Below are positions 22,503 to 33,340 of a stretch of 64,000 nucleotides of DNA, piece after piece (the stretch's first letter is position 1; the number at the start of each line of letters is the position of its first letter). The notes under the pieces are model-generated. The model saw only the letters and a program-made list of their open reading frames with translations. It did no database searches and was not told where the DNA came from. Source of the stretch: Mikania micrantha (taxonomy: Eukaryota; Streptophyta; Magnoliopsida; Asterales; Asteraceae); the NCBI GenBank assembly GCA_009363875.1, contig CM018695.1, forward strand, positions 66,710,907 through 66,774,906, given 5' to 3'. A program made the position numbers and the translations under genes.

Positions 22503-23733
22503 TTCACCCTCCTAATTGTTAATTCAAGTTGATTCTTCTTCCAACATCGGGTCCTTGTTATTGTTAATTTTCTTTCGTGTGTTGCTTGCCACTTTTCTTT
22601 TGAAAATAATTACAAGTTTGAGAAATAAACAGTGATTCATTCTTGTGCAATCAAAATAATTAGAAAAGTGATTGTTGCATACGTATGAATGCTTCTGATA
22701 TATTACAAAAGAAAAAATCTTGTGTTTTGTACGTATGTGCACATATCTGTGTGGTTCATTCCTAACCCATTATTGCTTTAAAAATGGCCAAATAGACCCT
22801 TCGTGGATCAGCCATACAACCTTTTAAAACATATTGTGTCTCCTAAAATTGAACTTAAGCTCATAAATCTTCACATCTTTTAACACAGAAGAACTGCTTT
22901 ATGTACTTCAATTTTTCCAATTCCATGACTGAATAACATATTTTTCAACACAAACATTTTCATGTTTTTAAACATGCTTTGAAAATCCTGTCATATGCTT
23001 CTGATTAGGGCAATTAATTGTTTTGTGACTGAGTGTCCAACGATTAAAACATTTGATCATCTTCTCTTGTTGGAGATCAAAATTAATAACGTCTCGGCTT
23101 TGGTTATAACCACGTTTGAAAGGCTTTGCCTTCTTGATAACTTTGTTTCCTGACAAACGATTAAGTTGCACATGCTTCGGATCAGAACCATCAACTGCAC
23201 AATCCTATTGAGACCAACACACACAGTCCCTCGTCTGTTCAAATTGATGACTGGAATCAACACCCGAACATCTCGTTCGAGGCCAAAAACCAAAATTAGA
23301 ATCGATTGTGTTACCTTTTGATTTGAATATGCCCCTATTCACTTTCCTTTCTTCTGTGTTCTTCATTATTTGTAATCAACAACTCTGGTTGACCAAAGAT
23401 GTAAATTGTTCCAATTCGATCGCTACTTGATCATTGTCTTCTTAATCGATTTTGAAACAACCAAATAACTCTTTGATTGATTCAATTTTCACCCGGGTTT
23501 TCTTCAGGGACATGAATTCACGAAATCTTTAATAAAGGAGAAACACTCTCTGCTCCTTCCTTTGATCAATCGAACAAACCATTCTGATTAGTGCAACTAA
23601 ATTAAGGAACTTGATTTCTTGATTCTGGAATGTAGCGATAATTTCTTCAACTGATTCCCTCTATTCTTCAATACGATCGATCACAGATCGATTCTTATGT
23701 TGAAAGTACTTCAACCTTTGATCACATGCATGC
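22503..23733 (-). pseudogene. Copia gag remnant (minus strand)
   Basis: Minus-strand fragments read DQRLKYFQHKNRSVIDRIEE near 23680 and a CCHC-like knuckle CFNRWTLSHKTINC near 23040, in which the second Cys is Arg. Several stops and shifts break the frame. No protease or pol follows before the 3' LTR, so the element is gag-only or internally deleted. Its upstream part is cut by the copia element that starts near 23731. Confidence 0.6.
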
Positions 23734-24022
23734 AACGGTTAGTTTGAAGGAGGCTGTGTACACGTGCTTATTTGGAGGATAACGGCTGAATTGAAGAAGT
23801 ATTCAAGTGGACCAAGTTTTACGGCTTATTATATGAATAAAGTCTATTGACTTAGTTGATTATTGTTTACTGTTTTCTAGGTCTAATTTGTTAGTTTGTT
23901 TATCTATTTAAACCCATGAGGTTTATGTTATTCGATGAATGTTTTTCCATTTTTCAATAATATGCAATTTTGTATTCCCTGTTCAATACTTTATCAATCA
24001 GTATTTCATCTCTGAACCAACA
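23731..24022 (+). mobile_element. 5' LTR of a plus-strand copia element
   Basis: The right end CCAACA lies one base before a tRNA-Met primer site. A 65-bp part (TTGATTATTGTTTACTGTTT onward, about 23858) recurs at 27848 on the far side of the pol remnant. The left end is placed near 23731 because gag sequence of the interrupted element reads up to that point. It is uncertain by tens of bases. Confidence 0.65.
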
Positions 24023-24023
24023 G

Positions 24024-24035
24024 TGGTATCAGAGC
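24024..24035 (+). other. tRNA-Met primer-binding site
   Basis: TGGTATCAGAGC, the standard copia minus-strand primer site, directly after the LTR end. Confidence 0.92.
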
Positions 24036-24087
24036 ACAGTCTTTGATCTTTTCTCTGTCATTCACAAAATCAAGAAAACCTTGAACA

Positions 24088-25002
24088 ATGGTTGAACCAA
24101 CAAGTGCATTACCTACTCAACCCACTCCAATTCCAATCTTCAAAGGAGATGGTTATGAGTATTGGAGTATAAGAATGAAAACCATTCTCAGATCACGAGA
24201 CCTGTGGGATCTTGTAGACTCTGGTTTCAACCTGACAGATGCAGATCAATCCCGGTTGAAGACAGCCTTGAAGAAAGATGCACATGCAATGGCAATTATT
24301 CAGCAAGCAGTACACGATCAACTGTTTTCCTGGATAGCAGCTGCAACAATGGCGAAAGAAACCTGGGACATATTGAGGTTAGAGTTTCAAGGAGATGAAC
24401 AAGTAAAGGCCATAAAACTACAAGGTTTAAGGAGAGATTTTGAAAATCTCTATATGAAGGAAGATGAATTAGTCGGGGATTGCTTTTCCCGAGTTATGGC
24501 TATTGTTAGCCAAAAACGTGCTTTTGGAGAGACTGTCACCGACCAATCTATTGTTGAAAAGGTACTTCGAACTTTATCATCCAAGTTTGATTATATTGTA
24601 CCATCTATAGAGGTTTCTCTTGATCTATCACAACTTACTCCTGTGAAGTTGATGGGGTCACTACAGTCACAAGAAGCTCGTATACATAATCGATCTAGTG
24701 ACAAGTCGGAGAAGACTGATGAACAGGCTCTTCAGATTTTTCACGATACAAACCGTGGCTTTCAATCCTCTTCCTCTAGGGGTCGTGGTCATGGATCACT
24801 CAGAGGAAGAGGTCGTGGTTTCATTCCTGATAGAAATAAAGGCCCTCAATGCAGTGTATGCAACAAGTTCGGTCAAGTGAAGAAAGATTGTTGGTATAAT
24901 GATGAACCACAAGCACAGGTCGCTAATGACGAACCCACCAATGGTAACCCTCCTGAAGAACATCTGTTCTTAACTGAAGCTATTGAACACTTTTACTTAT
25001 GA
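24088..25002 (+). CDS. Copia Gag (UBN2-type) with altered zinc knuckle
   Basis: An open frame of 304 codons from ATG 24088 to TGA 25000-25002. The N-terminal half is UBN2-like (YEYWSIRMKTILRSRDLWDL, ETWDILRLEFQG, LRRDFENLYMKEDE). An RGRG-rich linker follows, then CSVCNKFGQVKKDC, where the CCHC His has become Gln. Gag would coat element RNA, but the changed knuckle suggests impaired binding. The stop overlaps the next frame by ATGA (24999-25002). In related elements gag and pol are usually one frame, so a one-base loss is likely. Confidence 0.85.
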   Translation: MVEPTSALPTQPTPIPIFKGDGYEYWSIRMKTILRSRDLWDLVDSGFNLTDADQSRLKTALKKDAHAMAIIQQAVHDQLFSWIAAATMAKETWDILRLEFQGDEQVKAIKLQGLRRDFENLYMKEDELVGDCFSRVMAIVSQKRAFGETVTDQSIVEKVLRTLSSKFDYIVPSIEVSLDLSQLTPVKLMGSLQSQEARIHNRSSDKSEKTDEQALQIFHDTNRGFQSSSSRGRGHGSLRGRGRGFIPDRNKGPQCSVCNKFGQVKKDCWYNDEPQAQVANDEPTNGNPPEEHLFLTEAIEHFYL

Positions 25003-26177
25003 CTAATGCTACTGAAGTTACCTGTAACCTGTGGTTCATAGATTCAGGATGTTCGAATCATATGACTGGCCTCAAAGACTCTTTCACACACCTAGATGAA
25101 TCTTTCATACTTGAAGTTAATCTGGGAGACAAAAAGAAACTTGAAGTACAAGGTAAAGGAACAGTAAAGATAATTACAAGTGAAGATGCTTACAAGTTGC
25201 TCGATGATGTTTACTATGCTCCAAAGTTAGAGTATAACTTATTAAGTGTTAGGCAATTAATGAGAAATGGATATGCCTTAACCTTTGATGAAGACAAATG
25301 TATCATCAAAACCAAAGCCTCTAGTCAAGATTTAATGTCAGCTCCTCTAGCCACCAATAACATGTTCATCTTGGATACCACAAAAGCTATATCTCGTCTT
25401 CACTGCAGTGGGCCCAATGACTCAAATCTTTCTCAATTATGGCATCTTAGATATGGCCATTTTCATTATAAGGGTCTAAGGACTCTTTCAGAAAATTCAT
25501 TGGTTCGAGGATTGCCCACTATCAATCATGGAGACAATTGTGAAGGACGCATTTTGGGCAAGCAACACAAACTGCCTTTCATATCTTCTTCATGGAGGTC
25601 TACTGAAAAGCTTGGTCTCATTCATGCCGATCTATGTGGAAAAATGCAAAACTCAAGTCTTGGAGGTAGCCTTTATTATTTTCTTCTTATTGATGATTTC
25701 ACTAGGATGTGTTGGGTCTATTTCATAAAAGATAAATCAGAAGTTTTTTCAAAATTTAAAACTTTTAAAGCTATGGTTGAAAAAGAAAGTGGGTGCAAAA
25801 TCAAGGTTCTTAGAACTGATAGAGGTGGTGAATTTTGTTCATAAGAATTTAACTCTTTTGTGACACTCATGGCATAAAAAGAGAATTTACAGTTCCATAT
25901 ACCCCTGAACACAATGGGGTAGTGGAAAGAAAAAATAGAACTATCATGGGAATGACACGTAGTATGCTGAAAGAGAAGGATCTGCCTAATTTTCTTTGGG
26001 CAAAAGGTGTAGCTATTGCGGTGTATCTCACTAATCGAGCTTCGACCAAAGCTGTTGAAAATTCTACACCATTTGAACTTTGAAGCTTGGTATGGTGAGA
26101 AACCCAGAGTCTATCATTTAAGGGTATTTGGTTGTATTGCATATGGCCTTGTACCTTCTCGTCACAGACAAAAGCTT
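24999..26177 (+). pseudogene. Copia protease and integrase remnant
   Basis: The frame opens MTNATEVTCNLWFIDSGCSN. The protease motif DSGCSNHMTG is intact. A GAG-pre-integrase segment (LWHLRYGHFHYKGL) and the integrase core follow. Its catalytic triad has normal 35-residue spacing from LRTDRGGEF to NGVVERKNR when read across a TAA (25842-25844) and a one-T loss near 25857. A short duplication near 26080 (CTTTGAA) breaks frame again. The frame is then split at 26186 by an 899-bp insertion. Confidence 0.88.
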
Positions 26178-26185
26178 GATAGTAA

Positions 26186-27084
26186 GGGGGCTGTTAGGGA
26201 GACACCCGACTGGATCCTCGGACACCCTCAATACGGCCCGTAAAGCCCTTTACGGGTCGTATTGAAACGAATATTTCTGACAAAAGCTGACACGTCAAAT
26301 CATAGGGCTGACGCAGGCTGACACGCAGTACATACGGGCCGTAAAGCCCTTTACGGCCCGTATTGAACGCCAATAATTTGAGCAGCGCAAATAGGCAAAA
26401 TAATTAAAATATTTTTCAAACAAAACAAATAGGCAAAATAATTAAATAATAACGTTAAAATACTTATTATTTTACAACAAAACGATTAAAAATGGTTACG
26501 TTTTTTTTCGAACAATTAAACGATATTATAAGTTACTTAAACACGTACCGTACGTGTTGCATTTAACAAATACCGGATTTCAAAACAAAGTACGATTATA
26601 CGCTATTATAAACAGATATTATTTATAACTTAAAAATTAAATAACTAGACGATATGATATAACAATTAACGTTAAACGCGTACGTATACCGGAATTCAGA
26701 CAACGTGCGGGTTTTATAACACGTATATAATAATATATATATCATATGTTTAATATATAACGTTAAAAATGTACGTATAGCGATTAAATATAATTACGTT
26801 AAAATATATGTTTTAATCATTTAAAACAGTTAGACAATTACAATGTTACAAATAAGTTAAACACGTACGTATATCGGGTGGAAAAACAAAACTTATAAAT
26901 TTTCAGGTTTAAAAACAAGTCGTATAGGCCTTTACGGCTCGTATCCAGTTTTCACCCGCCAGACATCTCACTGACATTTTCTGACACACTTTGACCTCTT
27001 TACGGCCCGTAAAACCCTTTACGGCTCTTATAGATGAGGGTAGGTGTTGACTGATCCTTAGGGGGTGTCCAAATAACGGGCCCC
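26186..27084. mobile_element. 899-bp non-autonomous DNA element with 8-bp TSD GATAGTAA (hAT-like)
   Basis: GATAGTAA lies at 26178-26185 and 27085-27092. Termini are GGGGGCTGTTAGGGAGACAC and, inverted, GGGGCCCGTTATTTGGACAC, an imperfect TIR. Subterminal CpG-rich palindromes occur on both sides (26230, 26332, 26925, 27000), such as TACGGCCCGTAAAGCCC with its complement. The core has ACACGTACCGTACGTGT (26541-26557) and three more CGTACGTATA-type motifs. No coding frame. An 8-bp duplication points to hAT, but the termini are not classical. Excision would rejoin the copia pol frame. Confidence 0.82.
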
Positions 27085-27092
27085 GATAGTAA

Positions 27093-27632
27093 ACCAGAAA
27101 AAAGTATCTTTATAGGATACTCTTTACAAAGCAAAGGTTATAGGTTGTACAATCCTACAACCAATAAATTCACAGTGGCTCGAAATGTGACTTTTCTTGA
27201 AGAAAATAAATGGAGTTGGGAAAGTAACGTAGAAAATCAAGAGAAAAAGGAAGTCTGCACTACCTACTATTTAGACTCATTTCCTTTAGTCTCATCTGTG
27301 CATGAACATGACAACACTTTACCCATCACCTCAAATAATGAACCTACTACACCTAGTCATTCACCTACTTTGAATAATTCTCAATCTAGTGGGTCCACTT
27401 ACTCACATGAATTTATTCATACTCCACATAGTAATAATGCATCAATATCTCGTGCACAAAATGAAGCTGGCGTTCATTCCCCGCCTGGCCCATCAAGAAG
27501 AACTACAAAGCGACCAGCCTGGTTACAAGATTATTACACTGGAGATGGACTTTCAGAGGAAGAAACTCAATTATTTGCCCTTATTGTTTCGGATCCTCTC
27601 ATTTTCCCTGGAGCAGCCAAATGTAATTTAAA
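27093..27632 (+). pseudogene. Copia pol remnant between integrase and RT
   Basis: It resumes the interrupted frame with SIFIGYSLQSKGYRLYNP and NKFTVARNVTFLEEN, the C-terminal integrase module. A Ser/Pro-rich hinge and the pre-RT segment TKRPAWLQDYYTGD follow. Coding similarity stops at about 27620 (FPGAAKC). RT and RNase H are absent, so the element is internally deleted. Confidence 0.85.
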
Positions 27633-27842
27633 GTTTGATTATTTCAGACATACGGCGGGCGACCTTTATGTCGATAGGGATAACTCATTTTTAGGGTTTT
27701 TTTTAATAAAGGGTATTTTTTTTATTTTCATTCAGACTCTCAAACAAACAGTCTTAATCGATTCAGCACCTAATGGTTCAGACCCTCTTAACCATTCAAA
27801 CATCTTAACCAGCACTTAATGATTCAGACGTTACCAAACGGC
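27633..27842. mobile_element. Possible MITE replacing the RT region
   Basis: The right part (27735-27838) has repeated CATTCAGAC/TTAAC motifs and ends GTTACCAAACGGCCCC. Read in reverse, GGGGCCGTTTGGTAAC is a terminus common among plant hAT-like MITEs. The left end was not found. Confidence 0.35.
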
Positions 27843-27847
27843 CCCTT

Positions 27848-27907
27848 AGTTGATTATTGTTTACTGTTTTCAAGGTCTAATTTGTTAGTTTGTTTATCTA
27901 TTTAAAC
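27848..27907 (+). mobile_element. Fragment of the copia 3' LTR
   Basis: TTGATTATTGTTTACTGTTT and the next 40 bases match the 5' LTR at about 23858-23920. Similarity then stops, so the 3' LTR is truncated on both sides. Confidence 0.85.
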
Positions 27908-28402
27908 TTTCTATTTTTAATGTTATATGTAGGATCCGATCTCGACCGACCTCCAAAAATTTCCCCTCCGACACCCATAAAAATTTGACAGCCCAAATAA
28001 AGTTCATTCTAAAACTATTTTAAAACTAAAACTTATAAAATGGTACCCAAATAACGCAATATGAATTACCTATTATTAAACCCAATTAACAAATTATAAT
28101 TTAACTTAATACCTAATCACTCGTAGCCCAATTTAAAAAAAAATAAGACCCAATTTGTATAACTATCATAATTTATGTTCGGTTCTTCCTAAAAAATAAA
28201 CTGGAACAGTAACTTGTATACATCGCAATTTATAGATTAATCGATTATTGTATAATTTCAAAAGTTGAAATTTGTTAGCATGATTAGAAACTTAGTTGAT
28301 TTATGTATAATTTGTATATATATAGGTAATATGGAACAATTTTTCAAAATAAAACTTAGTTGAATCTTGAATTTGTTGGTTTGAATAGTATTCAATTGAT
28401 CG
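27908..28402. other. AT-rich intergenic stretch
   Basis: No gene. The text GACAGCCCAAATAAAG and repeated CCCAATT phrases may be a degraded repeat. Nothing further supported. Confidence 0.3.
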
Positions 28403-28610
28403 CACTACTACAGAAACAGGTATTTGCTACGGTCAAATCCGTAGCAAATCCGTAGCTAACACTCTTTTTGCTACGAATTAGTTACGGATTTGGTCCGTAG
28501 CTACAAGTCTCGTCGCTAATTTAGTTTGCTATGAATTTTGCTACGAAAAATAATTTTGCAACGGTTTTAGATACAGAAATAAACGTCGCTACTTTAGATA
28601 CGAATTTCGC
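28403..28610 (+). mobile_element. CACTA (En/Spm-like) terminus with subterminal repeats
   Basis: It starts CACTACTACAGAAACAG, close to the CACTACAAGAAA terminus of the superfamily. Inverted subterminal units follow (TTTGCTACGG, ATCCGTAGC, GCTACGAATT, GGTCCGTAGC), which bind transposase in known members. No transposase frame and no opposite end were found. Confidence 0.75.
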
Positions 28611-28735
28611 GAGGGTTTCTTTTTTGTGTTTTTGCTAATTCATCACCGTTTAGAAATTATTTACAAGTGTAACTTACACTTGTAAATAATTTCTAAACGG
28701 TGATGAATTAGCAAAAACACAAAAAAGAAACCCTC
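28611..28735. repeat. Perfect 125-bp palindrome (62-bp arms)
   Basis: The arm starts GAGGGTTTCTTTTTTGTG at 28611 and reaches ACAAGTGTAA. After a single C (28673) the complement returns, ending CCCTC at 28735. I found no mismatch. It abuts the CACTA terminus and may be part of a non-autonomous CACTA derivative. Confidence 0.95.
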
Positions 28736-28801
28736 ATATTTATGTATAATAAAAACCATTAAAAAAAACAAAGTCGTAATAAGAAAGGGTTAACAATGGA
28801 A

Positions 28802-28804
<3 letters not shown>

Positions 28805-28844
<40 letters not shown>
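28805..28844. repeat. (TA)20 microsatellite
   Basis: Uninterrupted TA run directly adjoining the left end of the fold-back element at 28845. Confidence 0.97.
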
Positions 28845-28847
<3 letters not shown>

Positions 28848-30706
28848 AAGTGATCAAATGCTAACCTTAGGATAGAGCAATAACCCATTAACCTCACCAT
28901 ATTGAATGATCAAATTACAAGATGCCAATCTAATGGTTCATATTAAACTGTAATATAATAATGTAATTGATTAGAAATAAAATGGAATAAGGGTATTAAT
29001 GTAATTTGTTGTATTAAATACTTTACCCCATCTTTTTTATACATCCATAACTTTTTTATACTATAATATTTTTTTATAAAAATTGCACCATTTTATTCGT
29101 CTTTTTTTTCTCTTTAATTCCGTTATAGTCTTGACTATTTTTTTTTTTATTTTTTTCGGATGTTTGTGTTTACACCAATGTAACAAGTATAAAACTAACA
29201 AATTATTTGTAACGAGTTGTAACAAATTTGGGTTTACATTGTTGTATAATAAATAGAGGTTAAGTTTAAGAGTGTAAACGAGCCATGCCAATCCTGAGCT
29301 CATTAATTACGTTATATTCTTGACTACGTTTTTTATTTTTTCCGGATTCTCGTTAATTACGTTATATTCTTGATTTTGTAACGAATTTTGGTTTGTATTT
29401 ACAATCTTGTAAATATAATTTTTAAAGTATGAAAATGTATTTACAATCTTGTAGATATAACGAATTTTGGTTTTTATCAACAAAATGTTATAATATTTTT
29501 TTAAAGTATTAAAACGTATTACATATAGTAGATATAACGAATTTTGGTTTTTATCAACAAAATGTTATAGTATTTTTTTAAAGTATTAAAATGTATTTAT
29601 AATCTTGTAGATATAAAGAATTTTCGTTTTTATCAACAAAATGTTATAGTATTTTTTTAAAGTATTAAAATATATTTACAATCTTGTAGATATAATTTTT
29701 TTTAAGTATTAAAACGTATTTACAATCTTGTATATATAACGAATTTTGGTTTTATCAACAAAATGTTATATTATTTTTTTTAAAGTATTAAAATGTCTTT
29801 GCAATCTTGTAGATATAATTTTTTTAAAGTATTAAAACGTATTTACAATCTAGTAGATATAACGAATTTTGGTTTCTATCAACAAAATGTTATACTATTT
29901 TTTTAAAGTATTAAAATGTATTTACAATCTTGTAGATATAATTTTTTTAAAGTATTAAAACGTATTACAATCTTGTATATATAACAAAGTTTGGTTTTTA
30001 TCAACAAAATGTTATATTATTTTTTTTAAAAGTATTAAAATGTCTTTACAATCTTGTAGATATATTTTTTTTTAAAATATTAAAACGTATTTACAATCTA
30101 CTAGATATAACGAATTTTGGTTTTTATCAACAAAATGTTATACTATTTTTTTAAAGTATTAAAATGTATTTACAATCTAGTAGATATAATTTTTTTATAC
30201 TATTAAAATGTATTTACAATCTTATAGATATAACGAATTTTGGAGCATCCGGAAAAAATAAAAAAACCTAGTAAAGAATATAACGTAATTAACTAGCTCG
30301 GGATCGGCTTGGCTCGTTTACACTCTTAAACGTAAACCCTATTTATTCTACAACAATATAAACCCAAATTCGTTACAACTCGTTCCAAATAATTTGTTAT
30401 TTTTATACTTGTTACATTGGTGTAAATACGAACATCCAAAAAAAAATAAAAAAACCTAGTCAAGACTATAACGGAATTAAAGAGAAAAATAAGACGAGTA
30501 AAATGGTGCAATTTTTATAAAAAAATATTATAGTATAAAAAAGTTATGGATGTATAAAAAAAGAGGGGGTAAAGTATTTAATATAGCAAATTACTAAATT
30601 ACCCTTATCAAATAATAAAAGAAAATGACATGTGTTTATTTCTGATTGGGTAAAGAGAGTTAATGGGTTAGTGCCATAAATGAGGGTTAGCATTTGAACC
30701 CAATCC
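28845..30706. mobile_element. Fold-back element with about 0.46-0.5 kb TIRs and tandem-repeat core
   Basis: Arms are 28845-29347 and 30246-30706. Left end GGGAAGTGATCAAATGCTAA, right end inverted GGATTGGGTTCAAATGCTAA. The inner arm limits (TTTTTTATTTTTTCCGGAT) also match. The core is a tandem repeat. Both sides are TA microsatellite. No transposase is visible. The ORFs at 29061 and 30326 are the two arms read on the minus strand and are not genes. MULE-type ancestry is a guess from the long TIRs. Confidence 0.85.
29385..30240. repeat. Tandem repeat core of the fold-back element
   Basis: About seven copies of CGAATTTTGGTTTTTATCAA and neighbouring text, alternating with ATTTACAATCTTGTAGATAT units (near 29460, 29537, 29618, 29741, 29866, 29983, 30110). 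Higher-order alternation of long and short units is visible. Confidence 0.85.
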
Positions 30707-30722
30707 TATATATATATATATA

Positions 30723-31102
30723 GGATTGGGATCAAATAATAACCCACTTTTAAAGCAATAACCCAATAACTTTGCCAAAATGAAGCCGAATCTTGAATTT
30801 TTTTTTGAATATCATTGTAACACAATTATAGCACTATGTTCTTTTATGAGTTTGTGAAAATTCATAACCGTTCAAGAGATATCATCGTTGTAAGTTTTTG
30901 ACAAAAACAGTTACAGTACTGTAAATCAAAAACTTACAACGATGATATCTCTTAAACGGTTATGAATTTTCACAAACTCATAAAAGAACATAGTGTTCTA
31001 ATTGTGTTACAATGATGTTCAAAAAAAATTCAAGATTCGACTTCATTTTGGCAAAGTTATTGGGTTATTGCTTTAAGAGTGAGTTATTATTTGAACACTT
31101 CC
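30723..31102. mobile_element. Near-perfect fold-back MITE (380 bp)
   Basis: The two halves (30723 to about 30905, and about 30920 to 31102) are almost fully complementary, with a loop around AACAGTTACAGTACTGTA. Termini GGATTGGGATCAAATAATAA and, inverted, GGAAGTGTTCAAATAATAAC resemble those of the element at 28845. TA runs flank both sides (30707-30722, 31103-31128). Confidence 0.92.
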
Positions 31103-31148
<46 letters not shown>

Positions 31149-31150
31149 AT
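31103..31150. repeat. Compound (AT)n(GT)n microsatellite
   Basis: About 13 AT units followed by about 11 GT units, between two transposable elements. Confidence 0.95.
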
Positions 31151-33324
31151 TTTGGAAACCACATTGAGTGGAAGAAACTTTGGAATCCACATACTTGGTC
31201 CACATTTAGCCACGTCACCATTTCATTTTAATAATTCAATATAATACAAGGGCAATATAGTATTTTTCTTCACATGTACCACCATTCAATATTTTATTAT
31301 TTAATCACATTCTCTTTCTTCAAATTCAAATTCAAATTCAAATAAAAATAAAAAATTTAATTTTTAAATACTCTCCCCTTTTATTTTCCCACCAGAATTT
31401 TTAAATGAATAAAATGTTTGATAGGATGAGGCGATGAGCGTTATGCTTAAGTGATGTCGTTGTTACATTGATGTTACGTTTTTCGGAATATTGTGTATAT
31501 TTATTTCCATACCTAACACATTGTTTGGTTATGTTTTTTTTTGTATTTTACCAGATTTTATAACATTACAACCCCTTTTTTTCTGATTTAAAGGTCTGCA
31601 TAACTTCGTTTTTTTTTTATATTCCTTTTTTTTTCAAGTAATATTCATTTTTTAGTAATAAAGGTATGCATTTATTCCTTTTTTCAAGTAAAATTCCTTT
31701 TTTTTCTTCAAACAATTCAATTTGAATATTTATGCTTTTATTTTATTCCCGCCATTTTTAAAAAGATGACATACATTTTTTTTTTCTGATTTAAAGGGCT
31801 GGATATATTTACGCAATGTTACATCAATGTTACATATACGCAAACCATGTCAAATGGTTATTTTTTATTTTATATAACTGAAAATTAACTCAAGTACTGT
31901 TATTTTTTTTTAATCAATACATTAGTTGTATAATAAAATAACTAAATTTTGACTAAAATCTCGTTATCATTACACATATGTTATGGTAACAGAATTTGAT
32001 TAATCTAATTATTATAGTACTATATCACAACAAACTTTATTTTTTTATAATCAATATTTAACTTTACTTGATTATTAAAGTTTTAAACGTTTGTCACTTA
32101 TAAAGAAAATCACTAAATTGACAAATCACATTGTCATTGTACTATTGCCAAATCACATTATTATTTTAATTACATTTTTTTATTTGTCATTGTAGTTGAA
32201 GTATTCTATCAAATTTGTATTGTACGAATTATGTTCTCATGAATGATATTAATTTTGTATATACAGTTCACTGAATTATTCCGACCAACCTTCCGGACAA
32301 ACAACAAATATATTTTGTTACTAATTTTTTAGCTTTGCTGTATGTATTATTTTTTAGCTTTGGTATATATATTATTTTTCTGAACATCCTTTATTTGAAA
32401 TACATGTTACATTGATGTTACATTACATATATGCAGCTAATTTATCAATATACTAGTCCAAAAAAATTGAACATCTTTTTACCTTTTTACAACATTATTA
32501 CATAATACAATTTAGGGTTCATGTCATTTGAAACCTAAAAATATATTTAAAAACTGGTTAAGAAGCGATACTGGTTTAGTTGACTGAGTTACACTTAGTG
32601 TAACATATTTGTAAAACAGTGTTACATATATTTAAAAGAAAATATTTCAAAGACATTTAAAATTACATATATGTAACTTTTATGTAAAATCAATGTAACA
32701 TAGATGTAACAATTGCTTACGTATATAAAATTAATAAAGTGGAATCATGTTACGAAGATCTTTTATTTTGCTTACAAAGATCAATGTAACATAGATGTAA
32801 CAATTGCTTACGTATATAAAATTAATAAAATGAAATCATGTTACGAAAATCTTTTATTTTGCTTACGAATATCAATGTAACATAGATGTAACAATTGCTT
32901 ACGTATATAAAATTAATAAAATGTAACATAGATGTAACATAGATGTAACTTTTATTTTGGATGTTGAGAAATTTTTGAAGAAATGGCGGTGGGATTGAAG
33001 TTATGGAAATGATGATGGGTTTTTTCAAATTTGGGAAAGAGAATTTCAAAAAGTGAAATCTTTTTTTTTTTGGGAAAACAAATATGATTTGCTTAAAGTC
33101 AATTGTACTTACTAGACTAATTCCTTTTTTTTTAAAAGTACGGAATACAAGATTACACTTTTACCCTTTTGTACCATGTTGTCCTTTTAAGAGATTTTTT
33201 AATCAAAAACAATGTAATCATCTTTTCCATATTTAATCTCATCCATTCAAATTTCTAATCAATGGTTCAAAACTAGTTTCCAAAGTTTCCTTATCTCAAC
33301 CTAGTTTCCAAAATAACCATTCCC
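31151..33324. mobile_element. Non-autonomous TIR element between microsatellites
   Basis: The left end TTTTGGAAACCACATTGAG and the inverted right end TATTTTGGAAACTAGGTTGA match, as do nearby GAAACTTTGGAA blocks, giving imperfect TIRs of about 50 bp. The interior is AT-rich with many TGTAACA/TGTTACA motifs and a 91-bp tandem repeat. No protein frame. TA-type repeats lie on both sides. Confidence 0.7.
32691..32960. repeat. 91-bp tandem repeat, about three copies
   Basis: CAATGTAACATAGATGTAAC starts at 32691, 32782 and 32873. The last copy is partial. Units share TTGCTTACGTATATAAAATT and ATCATGTTACGAA. Confidence 0.92.
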
Positions 33325-33340
33325 TATATATATATATATT

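Noticed and set aside
29061..30511. Minus-strand ORFs at 29061 and 30326
   Set aside because: They are parts of the two inverted arms of one fold-back element.
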